From Deltaproteobacteria bacterium (lineage in GTDB: Bacteria; Desulfobacterota; Desulfarculia; Adiutricales; Adiutricaceae): a stretch of 63,351 nt of DNA. Every line of letters starts with the position of its first letter. The stretch's first letter is position 1. A model generated the notes under the pieces. That model searched no databases, had not been told where the DNA came from, and worked only from the letters and a program-made list of their open reading frames with translations. The stretch is taken from the NCBI GenBank assembly GCA_031273455.1, contig JAISRZ010000143.1:1-63351 (forward strand). Direction: 5' to 3'. A program made the translations under genes and the position numbers. Positions 1 to 10,533 of the stretch are shown in pieces.

Positions 1-606
1 CTTTGGGGCCGGGGATACAATTATTTTTACTCGTATATCGGCGATGGGGTTATCGTTCATGGGCATACCCCGACCTTGTCTTACCATGAGTATTATAGTA
101 ATGAATCCACCACGCCAAAGGAATTTGAGCCCATGTTCCGGCGCCATAAACTGGAAAGCCACCTCCCTTTTCTTTTTTCCAAGGACCAAAAGTCTGGTTA
201 CGTTAAGTTAAAACCAAAACCAGTCAATGGCGACATCGTCAAATTTAACCCTGGGAAACATGGCTTCATCGAGGCCATAAACATTGACACCGGCGCGGTC
301 TACAAAGGCGGATCCCTGACCGCGTTAGGTCTATCCGAAAGGCTTTTGGCCAAAGGTCAGCTCTTGGTTTTAACCACCCTGACTATACCATCGGACGAAC
401 CCACGCGGACATTTTCCGAAAACGCGCTGGATAAACCAGAAAGCGAGTTTCCTAAAAAAAGCTCGGTAATTAGCCGAATCATTCAAGGCGCGCGATTTAG
501 CCCTCTTCCTGGGGAAGTCTTATACCCCGAATTTCCGATGGAAAGAATCTGGTCCTTAAATTGGGAGAAAGAGAAACATTTTTCCAGGTGGAACCCATAT
601 GAATAA
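1..606 (+). CDS. Metallophosphoesterase (calcineurin-like), C-terminal part, 5' truncated by window edge
   Basis: The reading frame is open from base 1, so the TTG at 76 is internal and the gene starts outside the window. It contains GDGVIVHGHTP (metal-ligand His of the phosphoesterase fold) and, after an insert of about 65 residues, INIDTGAVYKGGSLTALGL, the terminal strand signature of bacterial PrpA/ApaH-like Ser/Thr phosphatases. About 50 further residues follow, rich in Lys and Pro. The N-terminal metal-binding motifs are not visible. It could be a protein phosphatase or a diadenosine-tetraphosphatase-like enzyme; the visible part does not decide. Nothing lies close downstream. Confidence 0.8.
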   Translation, partial: LWGRGYNYFYSYIGDGVIVHGHTPTLSYHEYYSNESTTPKEFEPMFRRHKLESHLPFLFSKDQKSGYVKLKPKPVNGDIVKFNPGKHGFIEAINIDTGAVYKGGSLTALGLSERLLAKGQLLVLTTLTIPSDEPTRTFSENALDKPESEFPKKSSVISRIIQGARFSPLPGEVLYPEFPMERIWSLNWEKEKHFSRWNPYE

Positions 607-2140
607 CTCGGCTGAGTTTTGACCTAAGGGCGCGGCCTTTAAAAAGCCTCGGCCTAAAAGGGTATCTGGTTCTCATAGTATTTTAGTCAAAAGAGGGCCT
701 CAATATGTAGAGCTAAAACTCTGACGGAAATCCGTTTGGCCTCAATCTAATGGACCATAGGCCCCTAACCTCTCCTCTTTTGGTCGTTAAGGCGCGACCC
801 GCGTTCGCCTCTTAACGAATACCCTAATTTTAGGTAGGGGGTGACATTAAGTTTTTAAAAGGCTATTTTTGGCCTTAACCTTGGCTGGCGGTAGGATGGC
901 TCCGCCCTTTGGCTAGCCGACAAATCCCTTAATATTCTAGCCTCAAATCTTTCGCGACCGACAGGGGCTCATCTATAATTGGCCCGGGGGTTTGGGAGCG
1001 CTTAAGGCCAAAACCCTAAAAACGGGGGACCAGAGACCCAGAAGGATGGTCGCTGGAAGGACTCTCTATAGCCCCTGGGAGCGAAGGCCGTGAATAGATC
1101 CAACTATTAAGCCCAAAAATCTATACCTAATTTACTATTTTACGCTCAGAAACGATTTCAGCTTATCAAATCCACTAATCGAGGGATCAGATAATAAAAA
1201 TTTAGGACAGAATGACTTTCTTAGCCAAAATGGATTGGGGAGCCACAGATCCAGGTTACCCCCCCAGAGGGACGGCCAAAACCCCTGAATAGATACGTTG
1301 TTTTCGCCCCTTAATAACCCTACGGCTAGCTAAGGCCTAAAGCGTTGGAAAACCGACAATGGGCCTGTTTAAAAAAGGCCCTAAAAAATCCGTTTGGGCG
1401 TAATCTAAGGGACTAAAGGCTAATTTAGGGCGCTTTTAGGGAATTTAGGCGCGGTAAATACGTGAATAGATATGGTTATTATACATCTAACAAAAATATT
1501 ATACCAATAATATTGAGTCAATTATCTTGTTATATAGATAAAAAACCTTAAAATTACGCTTAATAATAACCAAGTTTGGGGTTACGTTAATGACCAAGCC
1601 GTTCGCCGTCTATAGCTTAACCAAAGACCCGCTTAATACGCTTTAGCCCTTCCCCATATCCCCTTAAGGGCGGCGCGAAAAAGTCGCCCCGTTAGACCCT
1701 TCCTTAGAAGGTGGGTTAAGTAGACCTAAACTTAAAGCCTCACTTCGAGCTAACCCCCTTACTAAGGTTTTCCGGGTGGCCCTAAGGCTATGGGTGTTTT
1801 AATTCTTTAACTTTTGTTATAATACACGCTCGGACGCGCTGAACAAGCTGGACGCCTCCGGGCGATCCGCCCTAATCCTGGCAGATCCTAGCAAGTCTTA
1901 TACGTCTTTAATCATTAAATTTTAAAGCTTTATTTTAAATTTTTATAATTTAAAGACATAAAAAAATTGCGCTTGGCGGCCCACGCCGCCCTATTTAAGG
2001 TAGTGGGCCGTCCAGGTTAGCTCATAGAATTTTAATTTTTGGGCTTTATAGTCGTCTTTTTAGCCCCAAAAATATCTAGCTCCAGCGAAAGCTCTTGACC
2101 ACCCGGTTGACTAGCTTTTCGCCAAAGGACTTTCGCGACA
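607..2140. other. 1.5 kb gene-free region
   Basis: No ORF with plausible protein character was found on either strand. Base composition alternates between GC-rich blocks and AT-rich blocks (around 1470-1560 and 1900-1970). I see no tRNA, clear repeat array or transposase remnant. The last about 100 bases presumably carry the promoter of the dehydratase activase; no confident -35/-10 pair was picked. Confidence 0.5.
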
Positions 2141-5100
2141 ATGTCCGTTCCCCCCAGTCCGGACCAGAATTATTTTCTTGGCCTGGACGCCGGATCCATT
2201 AGCCTCAAGGCGACCCTTTTGGACGCCCAAGGGGCCCTGGCTTTTCAGGAATACGTCCGCCATCAAGGCCGACCGTTCTTGGCCGCTTTAGGGATTCTGG
2301 AAAATCTGGCCACTAAGTTTCCTCTGGCCAACATCTATCCGCCCCTAGTCACGGGAGTCGCGGCGGCGGGTTTGGCTGGCTTATTGGCGGGCGAGCCCTT
2401 AGGCGAGGTCATGGCTTTGACCTTAGCCGCCAAAAAACTTTACCCCAAAGCTTTAAGCCTCATTGATATCGGCGGCGAGGACACCAAGGTTTTGTGGTTT
2501 AAAGCCCAAGGCCAGGACGTGGTCTTGGCGGACTTCGCCATGAACACCCTCTGCGCCGCTGGGACGGGCTCTTTTTTAGACCAACAAGCCCACCGCTTAG
2601 GTTACGACATCGCCACCTTTGGTAACCTAGCCCTCCAATCAACGGTTCCGCCCCGCGTGGCCGGTCGCTGTAGCGTTTTCGCCAAAAGCGATATGATCCA
2701 CCTCCAGCAATCCGCCACCCCGGACTACGAAATCGTTTACGGCTTATGCTTGGCCATGGCTCGAAGTTTAAAAAGCGGTCTAGCTAAGGGCCGGGATCTG
2801 CCGGGGCCGGTTTTATTCGTGGGCGGGGTCGCGGCCAACCCGGGGTTAGCCCGGGCTCTCCAAGAAGTTTTAAGCCTTAAGGACGATTCTTTAATCATCC
2901 CAGATACCCACTTTGTGTTCGCGGCCTTGGGGGCGGCCTTGGAGTCCTTTAGTCGTTCGCCGGACCGCCCTTTGGGCTTAGACTTAACCAACTTAAGATC
3001 TTTCGCCCAAAGCCGCCGCCCTGGCCCGGATCGTCTGCCGCCCTTGGTTCGTCCCGCCAAAAAACCCCAAGTTGACTCCTTTGATTGGTCCACCGTCACC
3101 AAAGCTAACCCCTTGGAAGTCTATATTGGCGTGGACGTGGGCTCGGTCTCCACCAACGTGGTTTTAGTCACCCCGGAAGGGCGCTTAGTGGCTAGAGAGT
3201 ATCTGCCCACCGCCGGGCGACCCTTGGAGGCCATTTCCCAAGCCATGGCCAACATCTTACCAGCGGCTAAAGATAAGACCACGGTTTTAGGGGTTTGCTC
3301 CACTGGCTCGGGTCGGTATTTATCGGCCGATTACCTAGGGGCCGATTTAACGGTCAATGAGATCACCGCCCAAGCCACGGCCGCCGTTAGCTTAGACCCG
3401 GAGGTGGACACCATCTTTGAGATCGGCGGCCAAGACTCCAAGTACATTTCCCTTAAACAAGGGATTATCACTGACTTTATGATGAATAAGGCCTGCGCCG
3501 CTGGGACGGGCTCGTTTTTAGAGGAGCAGGCCGATAAGCTGGGCTTAAGCATTAAAGAGGAGTTCGCGGCCATGGCTTTAGCTAGCCCGGGGCCGGTGGC
3601 TTTGGGTGAGCGTTGCACCGTTTTTATGGAGTCGGATCTGGTCCATCACCAGCAAAATGGGGTTGGCTTAGAGGATCTAACCGCGGGCCTTTGTTACGGC
3701 ATTGTGGCCAATTACCTCGGCCGCGTGGTGGAGACCCGACCCATTGGCCAACGGATCTTCTTCCAAGGGGGGACCAGCTTTAACCAAGGCGTGGCCGCGG
3801 CCTTCGCGGCCCGCTTAGGCCGTCCGGTCACGGTCCCGGACAACGCCGACGTCACCGGGGCCGTGGGGGCGGCTTTAATCGCCCGGGACCGGCGCTCTTG
3901 GGCTCAATCCAACTTTGTCGGTTTTGATCTCTCTAAGCGCTCTTATCAGGTTAAAAGCTTTGAGTGCTCACACTGCGCCAACCGCTGCGAGATCCGCCAG
4001 GTGGAAGTGGCGGGGGGGGAGCCCTTTTACTACGGGTCGAGGTGCGAGCGTTATGAGGTTAAAGGCCGGAAAACTAAGCCAGTTCGCTTTCCGGATCTTT
4101 TCCAGTTCCGCTCGGAGGCGGCCTTTAACTGCCCCGAGCTTCAAGCTCTGTTAGCGGAGATTAAAGGGGGGAAAATTCCGGCCCAAGGGCCCTTAGGGCT
4201 CATTCGGACCATGGTCTTCGCCGAGTTAGGGCCCTTTTGGTCAGTTTTTTGGGCCAGTTTAGGCTTTGAGCCCGTCTGGTCCCAACCCACCAATAAAACG
4301 GCCATCCACCGGGGCTGCGAGCGGACCGAAGGCGAGTTCTGCTTTCCCATAAAAGCGGCCCATGGCCATTTACTCGATCTTTTGGCTATGGGGTTACCCA
4401 AGATCTTTTTACCCTCCGTCGTTAATCTTCCCCCTGACCGGGAGGGGGCCAGAGACAACGCGGCTTGCCCTTACGCCCAGTCTTTGCCTTTCACCGCTGG
4501 GGCGGCTTTGGACATCCCCAAAGACCAGCTCATAACTGGGCCGGTCTTCTTTGGCGAAGGGCCCAAAGCCTTATTAAATAGTTTAGTCAACTTAACCAGT
4601 TCCTTAAAAATCGACAAAAAAGCCGTGGTTAAAGCTTTAGATAACGCTTGGGCCGCTCAGAGAAACTTTGGCCAAAGGTTACGGGATAAAGGGGCCGAAA
4701 CTTTAGCTAAGCTCGGGGAAAATGACGTGGCCATGGTGGTGGTGGCTCGGCCCTACAATGGCTTTGACCCGGGCATGAACCTTAGGCTAAGCCGGAAGCT
4801 AGCCGACTTGGGGGTCTTGGGGTTGCCGGTGGATTTTCTGCCCCTAGAGAACGCCCACTCCGAGGCTAAAAGCCATTACTGGCGCTATGGCCAAAAAATC
4901 ACCGCCGCCGCTTACGCCATCGCTAGCGACCCTAGGTTAGAGGCCTTATACATCTCTAACTTTGGTTGCGGGCCGGATTCTTTTATTCTCCACTTTTTTA
5001 AGCACTTAATGGGGTCCAAGCCCTTTTTGGAAATCGAGATCGATGAGCACTCCTCGGACGTGGGGGCGGTCACCCGCTTGGAGGCCTTTTTAGACTCCTT

Positions 5101-6394
5101 AGCCGCCCGCAAAGCCAAAGGGGCCAAACCGAGCCTTAACCCCGAACCCTCGCCTTTAACCCCCAAACCCCGGCCCTTACCCGGTCGGACCATTTACATC
5201 CCCCCCATGTGCGACCACACCTTCCCTTTAGCCGCGGCTTTACGGGCCGCGGGCTTAGAGGCCGAGGTTTTACCGGAGTCGGATCAAGAGACGGTCACCT
5301 TAGGGCGCTCCCAGACCTCGGGGAAAGAGTGTTACCCCTTAATCTTAACGGTGGGGGATTTTATTAAAGTCACTAAAACCCCGGGGTTTGATCCGCGGAA
5401 GTCGGCTTTTTTCATGCCCTCCTCCAATGGGCCCTGCCGCTTTGGCCAGTACTCCCGCTACCTCACCCTTTTAACGAAGCGGTTGGGGATCCCCGAGGTG
5501 GAAGTGGTGGCCTTAGACCAAACCGGGGGCATGTACGAGGCCTTAAATAAAGCTGGGGCCAAAGGGGCGCCCAACCTTTCCCGGAGCGTCTGGCAAGCTT
5601 TGGCGGGGACCGATCTTTTGCAGAAAGCCCTCTTCCACGTTCGGCCGCGGGAAAAAACCTTAGGGGCCGCCGAAAAAGCTTACCAAGAGTCCTTAGAGGA
5701 TTTAACCTTGGCTATCCCTTTGGGCCGCTTAGGGGTCAAAAAGGCCATGGCTAGGGCTAGGGAGCGCTTTGAGGCCGCGCGGGCCAAACCCAATGGGGCT
5801 CTCCCCCGGCCCAAGGTGGGGTTAGTCGGGGAAATCTACGTCCGCTCCAACCGGTTCGCCAATGAGGAAGTTATCACCCGGTTAGAGGATTTGGGGGCCG
5901 AGATCTTAGCCCCGCCCTTTACGGAGTGGGTCTTTTACACGGGGTTCGTCAATTCCATGCGAGCCGCGCGGAAAGGGGATTGGAAGAGCCGTTTTAAAGC
6001 CGGTCTGACCACCTTAATCCAAGATTTTGACTTGGGGTCTTTGGCCAAACCTTGGGCCGGGTTCTTCCCGGGCGAGGCCAAGGAGCCCGCCATCTTAGAG
6101 ACCATTAGTTTAGGCGAAAAGTTTTTAGACCGAGCCTTTCAAGGAGAGGCTATTTTGTCCTTGGGCAAAGGGTTGGAGTTTTACCAACATGGCGCCCGAG
6201 GGCTGGTCAATATTATGCCGTTCACCTGCATGCCCGGCATGATCGTCGGCGGGCTGACCAGCCGCCTTCGGGCCTTAGCCAACGGGATGCCGGCTTTATC
6301 CCTCGCTTTCGATGGGCAAAGCCAGACCAATTCCCAAGCCCGGCTAGAGGCTTTCATGTGCCAGGTCCGCAATTTTCAAAATGAGGCTCACTAA
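2141..6394 (+). CDS. Large 2-hydroxyacyl-CoA dehydratase activase (double BadF/BcrA ATPase module plus DUF2229-type region)
   Basis: A 1417-residue protein with two consecutive ASKHA ATPase modules, the first starting at FLGLDAGSISLKA (about residue 12) and the second at YIGVDVGSVSTNV (about residue 328). Each has the CAAGTGSFL loop (Cys138, Cys452) and a second conserved Cys in RCSVF/RCTVF (Cys177, Cys492). These match the ligands of the bridging [4Fe-4S] cluster of CompA/HgdC activators, which inject an electron into the dehydratase by ATP-driven conformational change. A Cys cluster FECSHCANRCE follows near residue 605, then an acyl-CoA dehydratase-like C-terminal region. Such giant fused activases are common in anaerobic deltaproteobacteria and clostridia, and their substrate is generally unknown. 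No dehydratase subunit genes are adjacent, so the partner must be elsewhere. Confidence 0.9.
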   Translation: MSVPPSPDQNYFLGLDAGSISLKATLLDAQGALAFQEYVRHQGRPFLAALGILENLATKFPLANIYPPLVTGVAAAGLAGLLAGEPLGEVMALTLAAKKLYPKALSLIDIGGEDTKVLWFKAQGQDVVLADFAMNTLCAAGTGSFLDQQAHRLGYDIATFGNLALQSTVPPRVAGRCSVFAKSDMIHLQQSATPDYEIVYGLCLAMARSLKSGLAKGRDLPGPVLFVGGVAANPGLARALQEVLSLKDDSLIIPDTHFVFAALGAALESFSRSPDRPLGLDLTNLRSFAQSRRPGPDRLPPLVRPAKKPQVDSFDWSTVTKANPLEVYIGVDVGSVSTNVVLVTPEGRLVAREYLPTAGRPLEAISQAMANILPAAKDKTTVLGVCSTGSGRYLSADYLGADLTVNEITAQATAAVSLDPEVDTIFEIGGQDSKYISLKQGIITDFMMNKACAAGTGSFLEEQADKLGLSIKEEFAAMALASPGPVALGERCTVFMESDLVHHQQNGVGLEDLTAGLCYGIVANYLGRVVETRPIGQRIFFQGGTSFNQGVAAAFAARLGRPVTVPDNADVTGAVGAALIARDRRSWAQSNFVGFDLSKRSYQVKSFECSHCANRCEIRQVEVAGGEPFYYGSRCERYEVKGRKTKPVRFPDLFQFRSEAAFNCPELQALLAEIKGGKIPAQGPLGLIRTMVFAELGPFWSVFWASLGFEPVWSQPTNKTAIHRGCERTEGEFCFPIKAAHGHLLDLLAMGLPKIFLPSVVNLPPDREGARDNAACPYAQSLPFTAGAALDIPKDQLITGPVFFGEGPKALLNSLVNLTSSLKIDKKAVVKALDNAWAAQRNFGQRLRDKGAETLAKLGENDVAMVVVARPYNGFDPGMNLRLSRKLADLGVLGLPVDFLPLENAHSEAKSHYWRYGQKITAAAYAIASDPRLEALYISNFGCGPDSFILHFFKHLMGSKPFLEIEIDEHSSDVGAVTRLEAFLDSLAARKAKGAKPSLNPEPSPLTPKPRPLPGRTIYIPPMCDHTFPLAAALRAAGLEAEVLPESDQETVTLGRSQTSGKECYPLILTVGDFIKVTKTPGFDPRKSAFFMPSSNGPCRFGQYSRYLTLLTKRLGIPEVEVVALDQTGGMYEALNKAGAKGAPNLSRSVWQALAGTDLLQKALFHVRPREKTLGAAEKAYQESLEDLTLAIPLGRLGVKKAMARARERFEAARAKPNGALPRPKVGLVGEIYVRSNRFANEEVITRLEDLGAEILAPPFTEWVFYTGFVNSMRAARKGDWKSRFKAGLTTLIQDFDLGSLAKPWAGFFPGEAKEPAILETISLGEKFLDRAFQGEAILSLGKGLEFYQHGARGLVNIMPFTCMPGMIVGGLTSRLRALANGMPALSLAFDGQSQTNSQARLEAFMCQVRNFQNEAH

Positions 6395-6432
6395 AGCCTT
6401 AGAGGTCCACGCCAGACTTAAAGGGAGGTAGA

Positions 6433-8202
6433 GTGGATAAAATCATCATTAACGCCCAGGATCCGGAGGAATGCCGAGTGGCCATGCTGGATAGCGATGG
6501 CCGTCTGCAAGAGTACTACTCGGACGCTGGGTTTCGACAGCAAAGCCTGTCCAATATTTACAAGGGGGTCATTCAGAACATCGAGCCCAGTCTCCAGGCT
6601 GTCTTCGTCAACTTCGGCCAAGACCGGAATGGGTTTCTCCAACTGGCCGATATCCACCCGGAGTACTTTCTGGAGGACGGCGGTCGGGACCCTGACCTGA
6701 AAAAATGCCTCAAAAAAGGCCAACCCCTCTTGGTTCAGGTCTTAAAGGAGCCCGGTCGGGTCAAAGGGGCCTCTTTAACCACCTACATCTCCTTAGCCGG
6801 TCGGTTCGTGGTCTTAACCCCGGGTCGGGATCACGTGGGGGTCAGCCGGAAAATCGAAAGCGATAAAGAGCGCCATCGGTTACGGGCCATCGCCGAGGAG
6901 TTGCCCGTGCCCGAGGGTTGCGGCTATATCGTTAGAACCGTGGCTGAGGAGCGGTCCAAACGGGAGCTAGCTGACGACCTTTACCAGGTTTATAACCTGT
7001 GGGAGGACATCCGGCGCCAAGCCCAGGACTCCCCGGCCCCCAGCCTTATTTACCGCGAGCAGGATTTAGCCATTAAAATCCTAAGAGACCATTTAACCCA
7101 AGACGTTCGCGAGATTTTAGTCGATGATCAAGCCACCTGGCAGAAGATCAAAGATTACGTTAAAGCCATCGCCCCGGGGCAACAGAAGGTGGTGAAGTTC
7201 CATAAGGAAAAACGACCCATCTTCGCTCGCCATCAGTTGGAAGAGCAGTTGGCCACCATTTTCCAGACCTCGGTCAAGCTAAAAAGCGGCGGCTCCATCG
7301 TTATCACCCCCACCGAGGCCTTGGTCTCCATTGACGTCAACTCGGGTAAAGGCACCAAAGAGGGGAACTTAGAGGACACGGCCTTCGCCACTAACTTAGA
7401 GGCCGCCGATGAGGTGGCCCGGCAGTTAAGGTTACGCGATTTAGGCGGCTTGGTGGTGGTGGACTTTATTGACATGCGCGAGGAAAAGCACCGCCGGGAA
7501 GTGGAAAAGCGGATCCGCGAAGCCACCCGGGCCGATAAGGCGAAAACCGAATTTGGGATTATCTCCAAGTTTGGCTTATTGGAGTTAACCCGGCAAAGGC
7601 TCCGGCCCTCCATTGAGCTGGGGTCTTTCACCATCTGCCCCCATTGCCAAGGCCGCGGGCTCATTAAGACCTCGGAGAGCGCCTCTTTGGCCTTTTTGCG
7701 CCAGATCGCCCACCTCCTCTTTAACCGCCGGGAGGTTGGGGAGATTCGGGCCCGGGTTCACCCGGAAGTGGCCAACTTTTTGGTTAACTATAAGCGCTTG
7801 GAGCTCACCCGTTTAGAGGAGCGCCATAAGGCCCGGGTCATCGTTAACGGCGATAGCCGACTTAACAGCGGCCAATGGGAAATCGACGCTTATCGGGCCA
7901 CCGCTGAAGGGGATAGCGCCATTAAACCGGGCCGAGTGGCTGGGCAAAACGAGGAGGCCGAGGACGAGGCCTTTGATAACCGCCAAGAGTCGAAAACCGG
8001 GCCCTTACTCGGTCATTTCTCCAGCCAAGGCGGCTTTTTTATGGCTAGCCACAGCTCCGAGGGCGGAAACGGCCACGGCGGGAACGGCCAATCCCCGGCC
8101 AATGGGTTCCATGGCCCGGATCGGCCCAGCTCCAAAAAGCGCCAAAAGTCTCGGAAAAACCGGGAACCCAAAAGCGAGGCCCCTCTTGTTCAGGTGGCCT
8201 AA
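6433..8202 (+). CDS. rng: Ribonuclease G/E family endoribonuclease
   Basis: GTG start at 6433 preceded by AAGGGAGGT (6421-6429). It has an N-terminal S1 RNA-binding domain (VFVNFGQDRNGFLQ at about 56-69), a 5'-sensor/RNase H-like core, and the catalytic metal ligands Asp301 (SIDVNSGKGT) and Asp347 (FIDMREEKHR), at the same numbering as E. coli RNase E/G. The Zn-link CPHCQGRG has Cys402 and Cys405 and supports dimerisation. At 589 residues it is longer than E. coli RNase G because of a Gly/Asn/Lys-rich tail after about residue 490 that lacks recognisable degradosome motifs. It acts in rRNA and mRNA maturation. The 3' end overlaps the next lipoprotein gene by 17 bp, and the upstream gene ends 38 bp earlier, so these are probably co-transcribed. 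Confidence 0.95.
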   Translation: MDKIIINAQDPEECRVAMLDSDGRLQEYYSDAGFRQQSLSNIYKGVIQNIEPSLQAVFVNFGQDRNGFLQLADIHPEYFLEDGGRDPDLKKCLKKGQPLLVQVLKEPGRVKGASLTTYISLAGRFVVLTPGRDHVGVSRKIESDKERHRLRAIAEELPVPEGCGYIVRTVAEERSKRELADDLYQVYNLWEDIRRQAQDSPAPSLIYREQDLAIKILRDHLTQDVREILVDDQATWQKIKDYVKAIAPGQQKVVKFHKEKRPIFARHQLEEQLATIFQTSVKLKSGGSIVITPTEALVSIDVNSGKGTKEGNLEDTAFATNLEAADEVARQLRLRDLGGLVVVDFIDMREEKHRREVEKRIREATRADKAKTEFGIISKFGLLELTRQRLRPSIELGSFTICPHCQGRGLIKTSESASLAFLRQIAHLLFNRREVGEIRARVHPEVANFLVNYKRLELTRLEERHKARVIVNGDSRLNSGQWEIDAYRATAEGDSAIKPGRVAGQNEEAEDEAFDNRQESKTGPLLGHFSSQGGFFMASHSSEGGNGHGGNGQSPANGFHGPDRPSSKKRQKSRKNREPKSEAPLVQVA

Positions 8203-8680
8203 ACTTTTAGCGAGCCTCTTTTTGGCCGCCTTAGCTTTCACCGGTTGCGCTTACCCCACGCCCTTTGACAATGGGCTGTTTGGGCCCGAGGCCCCGGTCT
8301 ATCCAGAAAGAAAACTGGTTCTAATCTTTGAGAAAGACGGCTCCTTCACCCCCATCGCTGGGGCTAAGGCCACCATCGAAGTGGCCCCGCCAGCCCGTTT
8401 AATTAGCCCCAGCTCTGGAACTGGGGTGACCGATGGCGATGGGACCTTGGCTTTGACCATCGCCCCAGTGGCCCAGTACGATAAAAGCGCTTTACTCGCC
8501 GGGGATATCGCCGTGGATTATCCCATCGCTTTGACCGTGACCATGGAAAGAGGGGGCCGCTTACTAGCCTGGGACCTTAATGACAACCAGTCTTTCGCCC
8601 GCTACCGGGATCCTTTGTATCAGGGTTTAAATCGCGATCCCGCCGAGGAACCGGCCTTTATGACCTTGACCCTCCCTTAA
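8186..8680 (+). CDS. Small predicted lipoprotein of unknown function
   Basis: The frame is open further upstream, but that part is antisense-like shadow inside rng. The likely start is TTG at 8186 with GAGG at 8177-8180. This gives a signal peptide (FRWPKLLASLFLAALAFTGC) with a lipobox Cys at residue 21, and a mature part of about 143 residues. The GTGVTDGDGTLALTI stretch resembles a carboxypeptidase-regulatory or transthyretin-like beta-sandwich turn. It overlaps the end of rng by 17 bp, so translation is probably coupled. A strong hairpin lies 37 bp downstream. No family name is recognised. Confidence 0.8.
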   Translation: MFRWPKLLASLFLAALAFTGCAYPTPFDNGLFGPEAPVYPERKLVLIFEKDGSFTPIAGAKATIEVAPPARLISPSSGTGVTDGDGTLALTIAPVAQYDKSALLAGDIAVDYPIALTVTMERGGRLLAWDLNDNQSFARYRDPLYQGLNRDPAEEPAFMTLTLP

Positions 8681-8717
8681 GCTAACCCCAAAAATTTAGC
8701 TTTTAACCTATTAGTCC

Positions 8718-8749
8718 CTCTAACGGGGCCGTTTTCGGCCCCGTTAGAG
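8718..8749. terminator. Perfect 14-bp hairpin after the lipoprotein gene
   Basis: CTCTAACGGGGCCG (8718-8731), loop TTTT, then the exact inverse complement (8736-8749). No run of T follows on either strand, so it is either a U-tract-independent terminator or an mRNA 3'-end stabilising hairpin. Confidence 0.6.
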
Positions 8750-8800
8750 AGGCCTTAGGCGCGGGGTTTTATCTAAACTGCCTTTTTTAGGATCTTATTA

Positions 8801-10003
8801 ATGCGCAAATTTCCAGAACTCGCCTCTTTACGCCACGATTTTTCCCTAGAAGCTGAACAAGTTGACTTAGGTTTTGACCTTTACGCCAAAAACTTCTCTT
8901 TTGTTTCTAAAAACTTTGAGCTCTTACAGAAAATCGATTCGTCTTTAGGTTTACTGAAGATTGGGCCAACCTCCAACGATCCAACTTTTTTCCCCTTGTA
9001 TCGCTTACCCGACGCGGCGGTCACGGAAAACCAAGCCTTTCGGTACCACCTGATCTTGCCCAAAGGGGTGGATAAGGCCGAAAAACTTATCGTTTTGGTC
9101 CACGGCTTTAACGAGCGCGGTTGGGCCAAGTATATGCCTTGGGCCGCCCAGTTGGTGAAAAGGACGGGACAGGGGGTTTTGCTTTTCCCTTTAGCCTTCC
9201 ACATGAACCGGGCCCCGGCCCTTTGGAATGACCCGAGGGCCATGAAGAAGGTTAGCGCTGAAAGGAAAGTTTTGTACCCAGACGTTTTACAGTCCACTTT
9301 GTCCAACGCGGCCATTAGCGTTCGGTTGCACGCTAACCCAGCCCGCTTTTTCTGGTCCGGGTTAGTCTCTTACCACGACATCGTGGCTTTGGTGAAAGAT
9401 ATCCGGGCTGGCGGGAACCCAGCTATCGCCGCCAACGCCCCGATTAATTTTTTCACCTACTCCATTGGGACCTTGCTGGGTGAAATCGTTTTATTCACCA
9501 ACGAGGATCAGCTTTTCACCGACTCTAAGCTAGTGGCCTTTTGCGGGGGCCCAGTTTTTAATCGTCTCTCCCCGGTCACCAAATTTATCTTGGATAGCGA
9601 GGCCAACGTGCGACTCTACTCCTTTTTAGTGGAGCACTTAGAAAGCCACCGGAAAGTGGATCCCGAACTCGACCGCCACTTATCCGACGCCATGCCCGTG
9701 GGCCGGAACTTTCGCTGTTTACTAAACTACCGCGTGGATTTAGCCTACCGGGAAGAGCGGTTTCGGGCCTTGGCCAAAAATATCTTAGGTTTGTCTTTAG
9801 CCCAAGACGACGTGGTCCCGCCCTATGAGATCATTGGAACCTTTAACGGCAGTCGCCGGGATATCCCCATTCCCGTGGAAGTCTTAGATCCCCCCTTCCC
9901 CTTGCGCCACGAGGATCCTTTTCCGGCGGCGGGCCCGTCTAAAGGTCCGGGGGAAGCCTTTATCGATGACGTCTTCGCCCGCTCGGCCGAGTTTTTAGGT
10001 TAA
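8801..10003 (+). CDS. Alpha/beta-hydrolase-fold protein of unknown substrate
   Basis: A 400-residue protein without signal peptide. LIVLVHGFNERGW near residue 97 is the oxyanion-hole HG motif (His101). FFTYSIGTLLGE supplies a nucleophile-elbow-like Ser221 (YSIGT instead of strict GXSXG). AQDDVVPP (Asp336/Asp337) resembles the acid strand of hydrolases, and a C-terminal His is available in FPLRHEDPF. The long N-terminal 90 residues are specific to this family. I believe this is one of the uncharacterised DUF-type serine hydrolases, but cannot assign the number with certainty. It stands alone between two gene-free stretches. Confidence 0.75.
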   Translation: MRKFPELASLRHDFSLEAEQVDLGFDLYAKNFSFVSKNFELLQKIDSSLGLLKIGPTSNDPTFFPLYRLPDAAVTENQAFRYHLILPKGVDKAEKLIVLVHGFNERGWAKYMPWAAQLVKRTGQGVLLFPLAFHMNRAPALWNDPRAMKKVSAERKVLYPDVLQSTLSNAAISVRLHANPARFFWSGLVSYHDIVALVKDIRAGGNPAIAANAPINFFTYSIGTLLGEIVLFTNEDQLFTDSKLVAFCGGPVFNRLSPVTKFILDSEANVRLYSFLVEHLESHRKVDPELDRHLSDAMPVGRNFRCLLNYRVDLAYREERFRALAKNILGLSLAQDDVVPPYEIIGTFNGSRRDIPIPVEVLDPPFPLRHEDPFPAAGPSKGPGEAFIDDVFARSAEFLG

Positions 10004-10533
10004 TTTTTGGTTGTTTATGGCCCTTAAAGGTTAGTTTTTCCGGCGCCAACTAGAGGCTTTAGGCCGCGGCCAACGGCTGGGGTTAAGGGCTAGAGCTATT
10101 GGCTGGAATTAACGGCCAGAGCTAAAGGAAGCCTAACCCCTTTTGCGGATCTTTTTTTAGGTCTTAAGAGGGGTTTTTATTTTCAGAGGCCCAAGCTAAA
10201 GGCCAAACCCTTTAAACCGGTCCGTTATAACTTAAATGACCCTAAAATCTTCTTAAGAACCATTCTAGCCCCTTATTGACGCGCTCGCCTCTTGACTTTT
10301 AGTTTCAAACTATATAAATTTGTCAGTAATGATGGACTCGTCAAAACCCCCTCATGGCGCGGCGAAAAGCGCCAAAGTGATTTGTTTACTCTTTAACCAC
10401 CAAAAAGGGCGAGTGAGGGAGACGTTAATCCGCCTTCCTAAAATTAGACCTAACTGAAAGTAAATTTAGATTTCCTCTTGATAATAATGAAATTTTGTAA
10501 ATTTTAAATTCTTTTTTTAATGAAGGTTTATTA
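10004..10533. other. Gene-free region
   Basis: No supported gene. GC-rich degenerate short repeats (variants of GGCTAGAGCTA / GGCCAGAGCTA, about 10070-10130) are followed by AT-rich DNA from about 10440, leading into the antitoxin gene. Confidence 0.4.

Noticed and set aside
2737..5193. Long antisense frames inside the dehydratase activase
   Set aside because: Shadow frames caused by the GC-rich codon pattern of the real gene; no domain signatures.
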